Shown: positions 1 through 8,272 of the stretch, piece by piece | How the letters are laid out: every line of letters begins with the position of its first letter | Numbering within the stretch: position 1 is the first letter of the stretch | Assembly: GCF_009768885.1 (NCBI RefSeq) | Contig: NZ_WSQA01000006.1 | Coordinates: forward strand, 1-64,000 | Direction: 5' to 3' | From: Sphingobacterium humi | GTDB taxonomy: Bacteria > Bacteroidota > Bacteroidia > Sphingobacteriales > Sphingobacteriaceae | DNA: 64,000 nt | Made by a program: the position numbers and the translations under genes | The notes under the pieces: generated by a model | Databases searched by the model: none | What the model was told of the DNA's origin: nothing | The model's input: only the letters and a program-made list of their open reading frames with translations

Positions 1-58
1 ATTCTAAAAGTCCTTCGGGCATCAATAAGGATAGTAATTTACGTTCGGCGTCTTGCAA
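1..58 (-). mobile_element. possible transposase N-terminal fragment, cut by window edge
   Basis: Read on the minus strand from a TTG codon at 58, this gives LQDAERKLLSLLMPEGLLE and runs off the left edge. The LLMPEGLLE stretch resembles the first residues of the small N-terminal-region protein of ISAon1-type two-gene insertion sequences of Bacteroidota. An in-frame stop lies four codons before the TTG, and no ATG or clear ribosome site is seen, so the start is uncertain. Only 19 codons are visible. The family call rests on remembered similarity and could be chance. Confidence 0.4.
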
Positions 59-219
59 GGGATTTCGGCTTTAAAGATGCTAAACTAGGAAATTTTTACT
101 ATTCCCCCCAAGAATTCAGCTTGATCCAATACTTGCCGCAACGATAAAAATCACCTTTCAGTAAGCTTTGAAAATATTGTCTGATAATCTATCTAGCCAG
201 CCCCAGCCCGCCATAGGTC

Positions 220-247
220 TAAGTACTAAGTACTCCATACTATATAC
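220..247. repeat. four tandem heptamers ending in TAC
   Basis: Four 7-bp units follow one another: TAAGTAC, TAAGTAC, TCCATAC, TATATAC. They sit just beyond the tRNA terminator, in a gap with no gene (59-250). The function is unknown. Short direct repeats of this kind may be dispersed in the genome. Confidence 0.5.
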
Positions 248-250
248 TAA

Positions 251-276
251 AAAAGCTCATCGTAAGATGAGCTTTT
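251..276 (-). terminator. intrinsic terminator of tRNA-Met
   Basis: AAAAGCTCAT (251-260) and ATGAGCTTTT (267-276) form a 10-bp stem with a 6-nt loop. It lies directly after the tRNA 3' end on the minus strand and ends in a T-rich run in that direction. Confidence 0.8.
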
Positions 277-281
277 TTTCG

Positions 282-355
282 TAGCGGGGAGCAGGATCGA
301 ACTGCCGACCTCAGGGTTATGAATCCTGCGCTCTAACCATCTGAGCTACCCCGCC
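282..355 (-). tRNA. tRNA-Met (anticodon CAU)
   Basis: The minus strand folds as a 74-nt tRNA: acceptor GGCGGGG pairs with CCCCGCT, followed by discriminator A at 282. The D-arm has GCTC...GAGC, the anticodon loop is TTCATAA (CAT), and the T-arm contains GTTCGATCC. No CCA is encoded, as is usual in Bacteroidota. G1 pairs with a U at the acceptor end, and the last anticodon-stem pair is A-C. The CAU anticodon and overall form suit elongator Met. An Ile2 tRNA (CAU modified by TilS) cannot be fully excluded by eye. Confidence 0.9.
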
Positions 356-368
356 GTTTTTCGGTATG

Positions 369-398
369 CAAAGATAGTAATTAGCCCGAACTATCAAA
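369..398 (-). promoter_or_regulatory. Bacteroidota-type promoter of tRNA-Met
   Basis: On the minus strand a -33 TTTG (398-395) and a -7 TATCTTTG (376-369) are separated by 18 bp. The -7 box ends 13 nt before the tRNA 5' end. The rest of the 330-bp gap up to the next gene shows only that gene's own promoter. Confidence 0.7.
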
Positions 399-627
399 GA
401 AAAAATCAATAAAATAATTAAAAATTGCTGCTTTATTTTTCGGATTTCCGCCAATTGATTTATAATCAAAAAGATAGATTCTAGGCTGTCAGGGTAATTT
501 TTAGCGGAAAAAGGGAAATGGGGGTTGAGGTCACTTGTTGATAACCGTTCTAATGTGTAAAAAAAGATAGGGCCTTCCTTTTGGATTACGGATTTATTCG
601 TTAATATTACAAAAAGTAGCTTCCAGG

Positions 628-658
628 TTTGGGGATGCTTTGGGTAAACTTAAATTTG
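628..658 (+). promoter_or_regulatory. consensus promoter of the START-like gene
   Basis: TTTG at 628-631 and TAAATTTG at 651-658 are separated by exactly 19 bp, close to the consensus for the major sigma factor of Bacteroidota. The expected transcription start is a few bases further on, giving a leader of about 20 nt before the ATG at 686. Confidence 0.75.
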
Positions 659-685
659 TTAGAGACTTCTACTTAGAATAAATAT

Positions 686-1063
686 ATGGCGGAAAAAATT
701 AAACTTGATTTAGAGTATGTATTAAACTCATCTCCTCGTATTTTATTTCCCTACTTACAGGAGCCGAATGAGTTAGCACAATGGTTTGCTGATGATGTGA
801 ATTATCACGACGGTATTTATGAATTTATGTGGGATAATGAGTCGCACCGGGCCAAGTTGGTGGCGGCCAAAGAAAACAAAAGTGTAAAGTTCAAGTGGCT
901 TGATGACGAGCCCTACTTTTTCGAAATAGAAATAGTGCAGGACGAGTTGACCAACGACGTTGCCTTAAGCATCACGGATTACGTGAAGGAAGACAATTTA
1001 GATGATCGTAAGAAAATCTGGGACAACTCCATTGGCTATCTTCAGAGCGTTATTGGCGCTTAA
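686..1063 (+). CDS. START-like domain protein
   Basis: This 125-aa cytosolic protein matches the short START-like (SRPBCC/AHSA1-related) proteins that are widespread in Bacteroidota. The visible pattern is an N-terminal beta strand with helix (LEYVLNSSPRILFPYLQEPNEL), the family signature LAQWFADDVN, a run of beta strands in the middle, and a long C-terminal helix from about residue 103 that would close the hydrophobic cavity. The ligand is unknown. The ATG is well placed 27 nt after a consensus -7 box, and a hairpin terminator follows, so it is probably monocistronic. Family identity is fairly sure; the function is not known. Confidence 0.8.
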   Translation: MAEKIKLDLEYVLNSSPRILFPYLQEPNELAQWFADDVNYHDGIYEFMWDNESHRAKLVAAKENKSVKFKWLDDEPYFFEIEIVQDELTNDVALSITDYVKEDNLDDRKKIWDNSIGYLQSVIGA

Positions 1064-1070
1064 CAGCATA

Positions 1071-1100
1071 AAGCCTGTTGCCATTTGCTGCGGCAGGCTT
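1071..1100 (+). terminator. intrinsic terminator after the START-like gene
   Basis: AAGCCTG (1071-1077) pairs with CAGGCTT (1094-1100), followed by TTCTTTTTT. Confidence 0.75.
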
Positions 1101-1195
1101 TTCTTTTTTCCTCTCCGGAAGAAAGGAACACACAAAAAACCGATAAACAATTTATCATTAACATTTTTCTAACATCTTTCACGGCGTAAAAATAG

Positions 1196-1203
1196 TATCT
1201 TTG
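1196..1203 (+). promoter_or_regulatory. -7 box upstream of the LptF/LptG gene
   Basis: TATCTTTG matches the TAnnTTTG consensus and lies 43 nt before the ATG at 1247. No good -33 box is seen at the usual distance. Confidence 0.55.
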
Positions 1204-1246
1204 CAAGTAATTTACCGGCTTAAGCTAGGGTAAAGGATAGATCGAT

Positions 1247-2698
1247 ATGAAGAAGGTAAATTTATTAATCCTACAAGCATTTATTAAACCATTCTTGGTC
1301 ACATTCTGTATTGTGATGTTTGTATTATTAATGCTTTTCTTATTTAAGTACATCGATGATTTAATAGGGAAAGGTTTCCAATGGTATGTAATCCTGGAAT
1401 TATTAAGCTATCAATGTGCAGTACAGCTATCGATGGCTCTCCCCCTTTCCATGCTACTATCTTCCATCATGACCTTCGGAAACTTAGGTGAGAGCTATGA
1501 GTTGGTGGCAATTAAAGCGGCCGGCGTATCCTTACGTAAAGCCATGACTCCCCTATTTGTGGTGGTTGGCTTGTTTAGCGCCGGGTCTTTTTTCTTTTCC
1601 GATTACATCTTACCTGTAGTAAACCTGAAAATGGGTTCCCTACTTTATGACGTTCGGAAGAAGAAAGCCGATTTCTTCATTAAACCAGGCGTTTTCAACA
1701 GTACCATTCCGGGTTATTCCATCCGTGCGAAAGAAAAGAGTGAAGATGGAACAACGCTGTACGATTTAATGATCTATCAGCATATGGAAGGTGGCACGGC
1801 TGACAACATCACCTTTGCGAAGGAAGGCTATATCCAGAACTCGGCGGATAACAACTATATGGTGTTAAAGCTGATGGATGGGGTGCGTTATGAGGATGCC
1901 CGCGTGAAGAATGCAAAACGCTATGATCCGCGGCAACAATTTACACGCTTCCGTTTTAAGGAAACCACGACTAAGTTTGACATGGGAACCTTTAAGATGA
2001 ACCGCACCGATCAGGATTTGTTCAAGTCGCACCACCAGATGTTGAACTTGAAACAGCTGCGCTTATATACCGACTCGAACCATGTGGAAATCGATAGTTT
2101 AGAGCGGATGAATGTGGTAGAAGGAAAACGCTACATCAACTTGTTTTCGAGCTATTTCCAAACTGGCAAACCCGCCAAGCCGGCCACGAATGTGACCCTG
2201 GCAGCCTTGGAAAAATCGGAACAGCGCCGCATGGCCATGAACAATGCCCTGAACCAGGCGCGGCAGCTGAAAGACCTGGCCGACAATAAACAAATGGAAT
2301 ACTCGCCTTATGTAGATAAGGATATTCGTTATAATATAGAATGGCATCGCAAGTTTACCTTGGCCGTTTCCTGTCTCCTACTCTTTGGTATCGGAGCACC
2401 TTTAGGGGCAATCATTCGTAAGGGAGGTTTAGGTTTACCGGTGGTTATGGCGATTATCTTCTTCCTGATTTACCACGTTATTGCCACCCTGGCAGAAAAG
2501 GCGGCAAAGGATGCCAGCCTTACGCCGATGTGGGGCATGTGGATGGCGATTATTGTATTAACTCCATTGGCCATCTTCCTGACGTATAAATCGACGACCG
2601 ATTCCAAGCTCTTTGATGCCGATCAGTACAAACTGAAGGCCGAAGCCCTCTGGAACCGTCTGGTGGCATTTTTGAACAAGAAAAAGAACAGCAATTAG
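1247..2698 (+). CDS. LptF/LptG family permease (LPS export)
   Basis: This 483-aa inner-membrane protein has the YjgP/YjgQ architecture: three N-terminal membrane segments (about 14-34, 55-78 and 103-122), a large periplasmic domain (about 125-365, beta-jellyroll in known LptF/LptG), and three C-terminal segments (about 368-388, 395-414, 427-446). The motif GESYELVAIKAAGVS after TM2 is the conserved coupling-helix region that contacts the LptB ATPase. LptF and LptG form the transporter that pulls lipopolysaccharide from the inner membrane. I cannot tell F from G, and neither the partner nor lptB is nearby. ribBA follows after 83 nt with its own -7 box. Confidence 0.88.
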   Translation: MKKVNLLILQAFIKPFLVTFCIVMFVLLMLFLFKYIDDLIGKGFQWYVILELLSYQCAVQLSMALPLSMLLSSIMTFGNLGESYELVAIKAAGVSLRKAMTPLFVVVGLFSAGSFFFSDYILPVVNLKMGSLLYDVRKKKADFFIKPGVFNSTIPGYSIRAKEKSEDGTTLYDLMIYQHMEGGTADNITFAKEGYIQNSADNNYMVLKLMDGVRYEDARVKNAKRYDPRQQFTRFRFKETTTKFDMGTFKMNRTDQDLFKSHHQMLNLKQLRLYTDSNHVEIDSLERMNVVEGKRYINLFSSYFQTGKPAKPATNVTLAALEKSEQRRMAMNNALNQARQLKDLADNKQMEYSPYVDKDIRYNIEWHRKFTLAVSCLLLFGIGAPLGAIIRKGGLGLPVVMAIIFFLIYHVIATLAEKAAKDASLTPMWGMWMAIIVLTPLAIFLTYKSTTDSKLFDADQYKLKAEALWNRLVAFLNKKKNSN

Positions 2699-2753
2699 CA
2701 TAAGGGCTAGGATTTTATGACAGCATATTAATAAATAAGTGCTGCATAAGCCC

Positions 2754-2761
2754 TACCTTTG
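2754..2761 (+). promoter_or_regulatory. -7 box of ribBA
   Basis: TACCTTTG lies 20 nt before the ribBA ATG. The leader is far too short to hold an FMN riboswitch. Confidence 0.6.
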
Positions 2762-2781
2762 TCTGACATTTACAACAAACC

Positions 2782-3993
2782 ATGAAAATTAAATTAAACA
2801 CGATAGAAGAAGCTATTGAAGATATCAAAGCTGGCAAAGTCGTAATTGTAGTAGACGATGAAGATCGTGAGAATGAAGGCGATTTTGTGACGGCAGCACG
2901 TAATGCCAGCCCGGAGATTATCAACTTTATGGCTACCCATGGTCGTGGATTAGTATGCGCACCGCTTACGGAGGAACGCTGTCGCGAACTGAACTTAGGA
3001 CTGATGGTGAACAACAATACGGCAGTGTATGAAACCAACTTCACCGTTTCTGTTGACTTACAGGGTTACGGTTGTACCACAGGTATTTCCGCTTCTGACC
3101 GTTCTAAAACTATTAAAGCATTAATCGATCCGAATATCAGACCTGAGGAATTAGGTCGCCCCGGCCATATTTTCCCGTTAATTGCAAAAGATGGCGGTGT
3201 ATTGCGCCGTACCGGGCATACCGAAGCATCGGTAGATTTAGCCCGCTTGGCAGGTTTTGAGCCTGCAGGGGTATTGGTGGAAATCTTAAAAGACGATGGT
3301 GAAATGGCACGTCTTCCGGATTTAATTAAGGTGGCAGAGAAATTCGACCTGAAAATCATCAGTATTGAAGATTTAATTGAATACCGTTTGAAGCACGACA
3401 CCTTGATTAAAGAAGAGGTAAGTGTGGAAATGCCAACCGAATGGGGCCTTTTTAAAATGAAGGCTTTCACGCAAAAAAATACAGGTGAGCAGCATTTAGC
3501 CTTATACAAAGGCGAGTGGACCGAGGATGAGCCTATACTAGTTCGTGTGCACTCTTCTTGTGTAACCGGAGATATCTTTGGTTCTTGCCGCTGCGATTGT
3601 GGACCACAATTGCACAAAGCGATGGAAATGATCGAGAAAGAAGGTAAGGGTATTGTGGTTTACATGAATCAGGAAGGCCGTGGTATTGGCTTGGTCAATA
3701 AACTTCATGCCTACAAATTGCAGGAGGAAGGCATTGATACGGTGGATGCAAATACGCAATTAGGCTTTAAACCAGATTTAAGAGATTACGGTGTTGGGGC
3801 ACAGATTTTACGCTATATGGGTGTAACCAAAATGCGTTTAATGTCCAACAACCCGACTAAGCGTGCGGGATTAATAGGTTACGGATTGGAAATAGTAGAA
3901 AATGTGCCTATTGAGATTCACCCGAACGAATACAACGAAAAATACTTAAAAACAAAACGAGACCGCATGGGCCACACCCTAAGCAACTTGTAA
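2782..3993 (+). CDS. ribBA: bifunctional 3,4-dihydroxy-2-butanone-4-phosphate synthase / GTP cyclohydrolase II
   Basis: The protein catalyses the two entry steps of riboflavin synthesis. Residues 1-205 are the RibB domain, with the acidic metal/substrate loop [10 protein letters not shown] (25-34) and the GRGLVC motif (54-59), which make dihydroxybutanone phosphate from ribulose 5-phosphate. Residues 206-403 are the RibA domain, which opens GTP. Zinc ligands Cys260, Cys271 and Cys273 lie in the HSSC...RCDCGPQ stretch, and the EGRGIGL motif is at 298-304. The length (403 aa) is normal for the fusion and all key residues are present. It starts at an ATG 20 nt after a -7 box and is followed by a strong terminator, so it is monocistronic. 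Confidence 0.97.
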   Translation: MKIKLNTIEEAIEDIKAGKVVIVVDDEDRENEGDFVTAARNASPEIINFMATHGRGLVCAPLTEERCRELNLGLMVNNNTAVYETNFTVSVDLQGYGCTTGISASDRSKTIKALIDPNIRPEELGRPGHIFPLIAKDGGVLRRTGHTEASVDLARLAGFEPAGVLVEILKDDGEMARLPDLIKVAEKFDLKIISIEDLIEYRLKHDTLIKEEVSVEMPTEWGLFKMKAFTQKNTGEQHLALYKGEWTEDEPILVRVHSSCVTGDIFGSCRCDCGPQLHKAMEMIEKEGKGIVVYMNQEGRGIGLVNKLHAYKLQEEGIDTVDANTQLGFKPDLRDYGVGAQILRYMGVTKMRLMSNNPTKRAGLIGYGLEIVENVPIEIHPNEYNEKYLKTKRDRMGHTLSNL

Positions 3994-4000
3994 AAACATA

Positions 4001-4029
4001 AAAAAGGAGGATGCCATATCCTCCTTTTT
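4001..4029 (+). terminator. intrinsic terminator after ribBA
   Basis: AAAAAGGAGGAT (4001-4012) and ATCCTCCTTTTT (4018-4029) form a 12-bp stem with a 5-nt loop. Confidence 0.9.
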
Positions 4030-4078
4030 CGTATAAACAATTCCGCTACTCAAGCGTTGGAATTAAAAATAGAAGCAC

Positions 4079-5509
4079 ATGAAAAACACCCTACTTATTG
4101 AGAAGGCCTATTTTAATGGCGCATTTATCACAGCTGACAAAACCTTTGACATCATCAATCCGGCTACACAAAAGCCCGTGGGTAAATTACCTGACCTGAG
4201 CGTAGCGGATGGTAAGAAATATATTAAAGCAGCACATACGGCCTGGTTAAGCTGGCGGGAAACCCCAGTTGGCGAGCGCTCGCGGATCCTGAAAAGGCTA
4301 TTCGACCTTATTAACCAACATCGCGATGAGCTGGCAGAGATTATGACCTTGGAAAGTGGCAAACCGATTAATGAATCGCAAACCGAGGTGGACTATGCGA
4401 ACTCTTTTATAGAATGGTTTGCTGAGGAAGGGAAGCGTGCCTATGGCGAGACCATCCCTTCCACTGCGGGTAATAACCGCATGCAAACCATAAAACAAGG
4501 AGTTGGTGTTGTAGCGGCCATTACACCCTGGAACTTCCCATTAGCGATGATTACCCGAAAGGTAGGCCCTGCTCTCGCTGCGGGTTGTACCGTAGTCTTA
4601 AAACCGGCATCGCAGACTCCCTTCTCGGCTATTGCTTTTGCCAAACTAGCGGATGAGGCTGGCGTACCGAAGGGTGTACTTAACGTAATCACTTCAAAAA
4701 ACAGCAGAGGCCTGGGGGAATTATTGGCGACTAGCGAGCTGGTTCGCAAAATATCCTTCACGGGCTCTACAGAAGTAGGAAAAACCCTGATGGCGCAAGC
4801 GGCTTCTACCATCAAGTGCATCTCGTTGGAACTGGGTGGCAATGCGCCTTTCCTAGTTTTCGATGATGCCGATATCGATAAAGCCGTAACTGGAGCCATT
4901 GCAGGGAAATTTAGAAATACAGGGCAAACCTGCGTGTCGATCAATCGTTTTTATGTGCAGGATGCTGTTTATGACGCTTTCGCGGAAAAACTAACCGTAG
5001 CGGTAAAGAAACTAAAGGTGGGCGATGGCTTGAATAAGAGCAGTCAGGTTGGACCCTTGATCAATGCAGAGGGGCTGGAAAAAGTAAGCGAACATGTGGC
5101 GGATGCCCTGGCGAAAGGCGCAGAAATAAAGACCGGGGGGAAAGCGATGAAAGGTTTTTTCTACGAGCCAACAGTATTAACCCATATGGCACCGGACAGT
5201 TTAATTGCTAACGAAGAAACCTTCGGCCCTGTATGTGCCCTATTCCGTTTTAAAACTGAAAAAGAAGGTATTCAGCTTGCTAATGATACGCCATTTGGCT
5301 TAGCGGCTTATTTTTACAGCGAAAATATCAACCGTTGTTTCCGTGTTGCCGAGCAATTGGAAGCCGGTATGGTGGGCGTGAATGCGGGTTTGATTTCGAA
5401 TGCGGCGGCACCTTTTGGTGGCGTAAAGGAATCAGGACTTGGGAGAGAAGGGTCTAAATATGGTTTAGACGAGTATATCGAAGTAAAATACTTATGTTTT
5501 GGAAGCTAA
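4079..5509 (+). CDS. NAD(P)-dependent succinate-semialdehyde-type dehydrogenase
   Basis: This 476-aa aldehyde dehydrogenase is complete. The cofactor region has ITPWNFPLAMITRK (148-161), KPASQTP (175-181) and FTGSTEVGK (227-235). The general base is Glu251 in ELGGNAP, and the nucleophile is Cys285 in GQTCV. The closest match by eye is the GabD class, which oxidises succinate semialdehyde to succinate; the short GQTC(V) active site and the C-terminal PFGGVKESGLGREGSKYG are typical. No gabT or other GABA gene is nearby, so the physiological substrate is inferred from family only. It is separated from ribBA by a terminator, and no clear promoter box is seen in the 85-bp gap. Confidence 0.88.
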   Translation: MKNTLLIEKAYFNGAFITADKTFDIINPATQKPVGKLPDLSVADGKKYIKAAHTAWLSWRETPVGERSRILKRLFDLINQHRDELAEIMTLESGKPINESQTEVDYANSFIEWFAEEGKRAYGETIPSTAGNNRMQTIKQGVGVVAAITPWNFPLAMITRKVGPALAAGCTVVLKPASQTPFSAIAFAKLADEAGVPKGVLNVITSKNSRGLGELLATSELVRKISFTGSTEVGKTLMAQAASTIKCISLELGGNAPFLVFDDADIDKAVTGAIAGKFRNTGQTCVSINRFYVQDAVYDAFAEKLTVAVKKLKVGDGLNKSSQVGPLINAEGLEKVSEHVADALAKGAEIKTGGKAMKGFFYEPTVLTHMAPDSLIANEETFGPVCALFRFKTEKEGIQLANDTPFGLAAYFYSENINRCFRVAEQLEAGMVGVNAGLISNAAAPFGGVKESGLGREGSKYGLDEYIEVKYLCFGS

Positions 5510-5521
5510 GAGCTTCCAAAA
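5497..5521. terminator. hairpin between convergent genes
   Basis: TTTTGGAAGCT (5497-5507) pairs fully with AGCTTCCAAAA (5511-5521) around a 3-nt loop. It overlaps the dehydrogenase stop codon and abuts the stop of the convergent gene. There is no long T-run on either strand, so its strength is uncertain. Confidence 0.5.
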
Positions 5522-5522
5522 C

Positions 5523-6029
5523 TTACCAGATATGATAGCGTAATCCGAACATGATATAATTCGGTTCGGTCACCTCATTCTTAAGCTGATATTTCAGCTT
5601 ATAACCGGCATAGATCGACAACTGAACTGGCATAAAATAATAGCTCAATCCGGCCTGTCCATTGACCTTGGAAAAGTTCTCTCGCGTACGGCGCGTTTGG
5701 TTATCACCCTCATTAATGGTCAAATCGTAAGTATAAAACTCTTGACTAAATCCTCCACCAAGGAAAATATTGAAATTCGATTTCTCCTTGTTCAGAAAAT
5801 TGACCAAATAATCGGCACCAACTCCAACGAAGTCGCCACGGCCGTGCACCTGCGCCTGTAGGGCTTGGAAATTGCCAATGTCATATTTCCCTTGCACACC
5901 AAAGCTGGCATTATAGGAAGGATCTTCCAACTGTACATCGCCATAAAATCCGAATGCCCATTGATGCTCCTGTGCTTGAACACTGCCTAGGGCCAGTAAA
6001 CTGCAAATGATAAATAGGGTATACTTCAT
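5523..6029 (-). CDS. small outer-membrane beta-barrel protein
   Basis: The 168-aa product begins with a clear signal peptide (MKYTLFIICSLLALGSVQAQ, cleavage after AQA-type site at about 19-20). The rest alternates polar and hydrophobic residues in short strands with many aromatics and glycines, ending in FGLRYHIW, a terminal aromatic as in Bacteroidota outer-membrane barrels. About eight strands could form a small OmpA/OmpX-like barrel (the OMP_b-brl class). The ATG lies 10 nt after the hemJ stop, so the two are probably co-transcribed. The role is unknown. Confidence 0.65.
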   Translation of the reverse strand: MKYTLFIICSLLALGSVQAQEHQWAFGFYGDVQLEDPSYNASFGVQGKYDIGNFQALQAQVHGRGDFVGVGADYLVNFLNKEKSNFNIFLGGGFSQEFYTYDLTINEGDNQTRRTRENFSKVNGQAGLSYYFMPVQLSIYAGYKLKYQLKNEVTEPNYIMFGLRYHIW

Positions 6030-6039
6030 AAAAATAGAA

Positions 6040-6591
6040 TTAATCGACCTGTTCGCCTTTTGAACGGCGGTATTTTTTGTAAAGTTTTATTAAAACCATC
6101 AGCAACACGCCTAAGCCTAGGAGACCTAACACCCCAAAGGCCCAATTAAAGCTTGATTTAAGCACCACCAAGAACACGATAGCAAAGAGAATGAGGGTTG
6201 ACACCTCGTTCCACATGCGTAGCTGATTGGACGTCCAGCTGAGCTTTTCATCACGCAGCTTAAACATCATGCGTTGGCTGATAAAGTGGTAGGCAATTAG
6301 CCCCAATACAAAGGTAAGCTTGATATGCATCCAGCCCATGCTTAACAATCCGGGGTTGATGTATAACATCAATAATGCAGATGCCACAGTGATATACATA
6401 GCCGGTGTGGTGATGACCCACCAGAGGCGGTTCTCCATTAAGGAAAATTGCTTATGCAGGATTTGATATTCTTGAGGCGTACGATCTTTAGCCTCGGTAT
6501 GGTAAATAAACAAGCGGGGCATGTAAAACAGTCCTGCCATCCAGCAGACAACGAAAATAATATGGATTGCTTTTGCGTATAGATAGAGCAT
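6040..6591 (-). CDS. hemJ: protoporphyrinogen oxidase HemJ
   Basis: This 183-aa integral membrane protein has four or five hydrophobic segments and the HemJ (UPF0093) signatures: an early His in KAIHIIFVVCWMAGLFYMPR (His10) and a later Lys in MHIKLTFVLG (Lys91), the pair shown to be essential in characterised HemJ. It oxidises protoporphyrinogen IX to protoporphyrin IX, the penultimate step of protoporphyrin-route heme synthesis. hemE lies directly upstream on the same strand but is separated by a terminator, and hemJ has its own -7 box. The C-terminal tail is basic (KKYRRSKGEQ), as expected for a cytosolic end. Confidence 0.88.
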   Translation of the reverse strand: MLYLYAKAIHIIFVVCWMAGLFYMPRLFIYHTEAKDRTPQEYQILHKQFSLMENRLWWVITTPAMYITVASALLMLYINPGLLSMGWMHIKLTFVLGLIAYHFISQRMMFKLRDEKLSWTSNQLRMWNEVSTLILFAIVFLVVLKSSFNWAFGVLGLLGLGVLLMVLIKLYKKYRRSKGEQVD

Positions 6592-6608
6592 GGCAAGCGT
6601 TTATGGTT

Positions 6609-6616
6609 CAAAAATA
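6609..6616 (-). promoter_or_regulatory. -7 box of hemJ
   Basis: TATTTTTG on the minus strand lies 17 nt before the hemJ ATG and just beyond the hemE terminator. Confidence 0.5.
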
Positions 6617-6662
6617 AGCATTTAATCAGCAAAGTATGACATGCTGAGGTAAGGAAAAAAGC

Positions 6663-6692
6663 AAAGGAGCCTTCTTGCGGGAAAGCTCCTTT
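6663..6692 (-). terminator. intrinsic terminator after hemE
   Basis: On the minus strand AAAGGAGC (6692-6685) pairs with GCTCCTTT (6670-6663), followed by GCTTTTTTCC. Confidence 0.85.
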
Positions 6693-6710
6693 ACTGTTTA
6701 TCGTTTATAC

Positions 6711-7748
6711 TTAGTATCTAAATTCTTTGATTACTTCCACCGCATATTTTACGTTGTCGAAAGGAATATCAGGCATAATACCATGGCCAAGGTTGAAGAT
6801 AAAGCCTTCTTCGCCACGCATGCGCTCGAATAGATCAAGGATTTTCTTTTTGATAACCGGTTTATCCGCATACAATACGAATGGATCCAAGTTTCCTTGA
6901 ACGGCCATCCCTGCAGGTAAAGCTTTCTTGATGTTCAATAAATCGGCATTCCAGTCTACAGATACCACGTTAGGCTTGGTTTCTGCCATTAATGGAGCAA
7001 ATACCGAGCTTCCTTTACAGAAGGAAATGACAGGTACATGTTCGCGGTTAAGGCGCGAGATAATGTAATCGTTGTACTGGTGAGCAAACTCTTTGTAATC
7101 GTTCCAGGATAGCGCTAAAGCCCAGCTATCGAATAATTGAAGGGCATTAACTCCGGCATCGATCTGCATGTTCAAATAAGCAACCGTTACATCGGCAATT
7201 TTCTGCAAGATGTTGTGCGCTAGGGCTGGTTCATTGTTCAACAAGGTTTTCGTTAATTTGAAATCCTTTGATGATCCGCCTTCCACCAAATAGCTTAAGA
7301 TGGTGAATGGTGCACCGGCAAAACCTATTAAAGGTACTTTACCGTCTAAGCGTTGCTGAATAACCTTAATGGCGTCGGCTACATATTGCAGCTTATCCAA
7401 ACAGTCTACCGATAATTTCTCGGCGTCTTGTAGGTTTCTAACCGGGTTAGAGAAGCGAGGGCCTACGCCTTGCTCGAAGGACAGATCGCCACCCATTGCT
7501 TCCGCTGTGACTAGGATGTCCGAAAATAAAATAGCAGCATCTACACCTAATAGATCAATTGGCAGCATGGTAACATCTGCAGCAATCTCCGGGGTTTTGC
7601 ACATCTCTAAAAAAGAATACTTGTTTTTGATTTCCCAGTATTCTTTCATAAATCTGCCTGCCTGTCTCATCATCCACACAGGAGGTCTTTCCGTAGGCTG
7701 CGCTAAGGCAGCACGAATCAATAGATCGTTCTTTAATGAATTGTTCAC
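6711..7748 (-). CDS. hemE: uroporphyrinogen decarboxylase
   Basis: HemE removes four acetate carboxyls from uroporphyrinogen III to give coproporphyrinogen III in the cytosol. The 345-aa protein has the N-terminal signature RPPVWMMRQAGR (21-32) with both substrate-binding arginines, the catalytic Asp77 in ILFSDIL, and the C-terminal NLGHGIMP motif. The start codon is GTG, and its G is also the last base of the upstream TAG stop, so translation is probably coupled to the TPR gene. This places heme synthesis at the end of a kinase/regulator operon. The sequence is complete and normal. Confidence 0.97.
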   Translation of the reverse strand: MNNSLKNDLLIRAALAQPTERPPVWMMRQAGRFMKEYWEIKNKYSFLEMCKTPEIAADVTMLPIDLLGVDAAILFSDILVTAEAMGGDLSFEQGVGPRFSNPVRNLQDAEKLSVDCLDKLQYVADAIKVIQQRLDGKVPLIGFAGAPFTILSYLVEGGSSKDFKLTKTLLNNEPALAHNILQKIADVTVAYLNMQIDAGVNALQLFDSWALALSWNDYKEFAHQYNDYIISRLNREHVPVISFCKGSSVFAPLMAETKPNVVSVDWNADLLNIKKALPAGMAVQGNLDPFVLYADKPVIKKKILDLFERMRGEEGFIFNLGHGIMPDIPFDNVKYAVEVIKEFRY

Positions 7749-8263
7749 TATTTATTTTTATTTACTTCGTTTTTTATTTTCTCGATAATAGCCTGTTGGC
7801 GGGCCGTCAGCTTCAACTTTTCAGCAGCATCGACATAGGCTTCTACCCTATCGTATTCTTGCTTACGCAAGTTGATGTTGGCCAGATTGATTAAGACCAT
7901 GCCTTTTTCGTTATCGCGACGCCAAGGTAAGCGCGAAGCCAATTGGAAGTGGTATTCTGCTTCTTCGACTTTATCTTCTTTCAAGGCAATATTGCCCATC
8001 ATAAACTCGTAGAAGTTGCGTCTGCCCTTTCTTAAGCGATCGGGGTTTTTAATTTCGGCCAACAAGCGTTTTGTCTTTTCATAATCTTGTTTATGAAAAG
8101 CCTGGGTTGCCAGGTAAACCGTACCTTCCTTGAGGTAGCTCCAAACCAGGTAGGTAATTCCCCCAAAGATGTATACCGCCATATTATAATGTTTGGCATA
8201 GATGGCATACAATAGGAATACGATCGCGATTGCGATAATTATTTTTCGAGCTTGATTGGTCAT
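7748..8263 (-). CDS. membrane-anchored TPR-like protein
   Basis: This 171-aa protein has two hydrophobic N-terminal segments (about 8-24 and 29-45) and then a helical, charged region with TPR-like spacing (for example YEKTKRLLAEIKNP, EEAEYHFQLASRLPW, YDRVEAYVDAAEKL). Such proteins usually serve as scaffolds at the membrane. It sits 9 nt after the response regulator and overlaps hemE by one base, so it belongs to one operon with both. HemY of Proteobacteria is also a membrane TPR protein encoded with heme genes, but I see no sequence basis for calling this HemY. The function is unknown. Confidence 0.6.
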   Translation of the reverse strand: MTNQARKIIIAIAIVFLLYAIYAKHYNMAVYIFGGITYLVWSYLKEGTVYLATQAFHKQDYEKTKRLLAEIKNPDRLRKGRRNFYEFMMGNIALKEDKVEEAEYHFQLASRLPWRRDNEKGMVLINLANINLRKQEYDRVEAYVDAAEKLKLTARQQAIIEKIKNEVNKNK

Positions 8264-8272
8264 GCGCGGGGC

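Noticed and set aside
1..147. Plus-strand open frame from the left edge ending with TAA at 147
   Set aside because: It has no recognisable motif, and the opposite strand in the same stretch gives a transposase-like N-terminus. A short edge frame is expected by chance.
2699..2781. FMN riboswitch upstream of ribBA
   Set aside because: The leader after the -7 box is only about 20 nt and the whole gap is 83 bp, too short for an FMN aptamer.
3066..3617. 183-codon ORF antisense to ribBA
   Set aside because: A shadow frame of a strongly conserved gene; composition is Ser/Lys-rich without domain features.
4441..4944. 167-codon ORF antisense to the aldehyde dehydrogenase gene
   Set aside because: It is fully inside a well-supported gene and has no recognisable domain.
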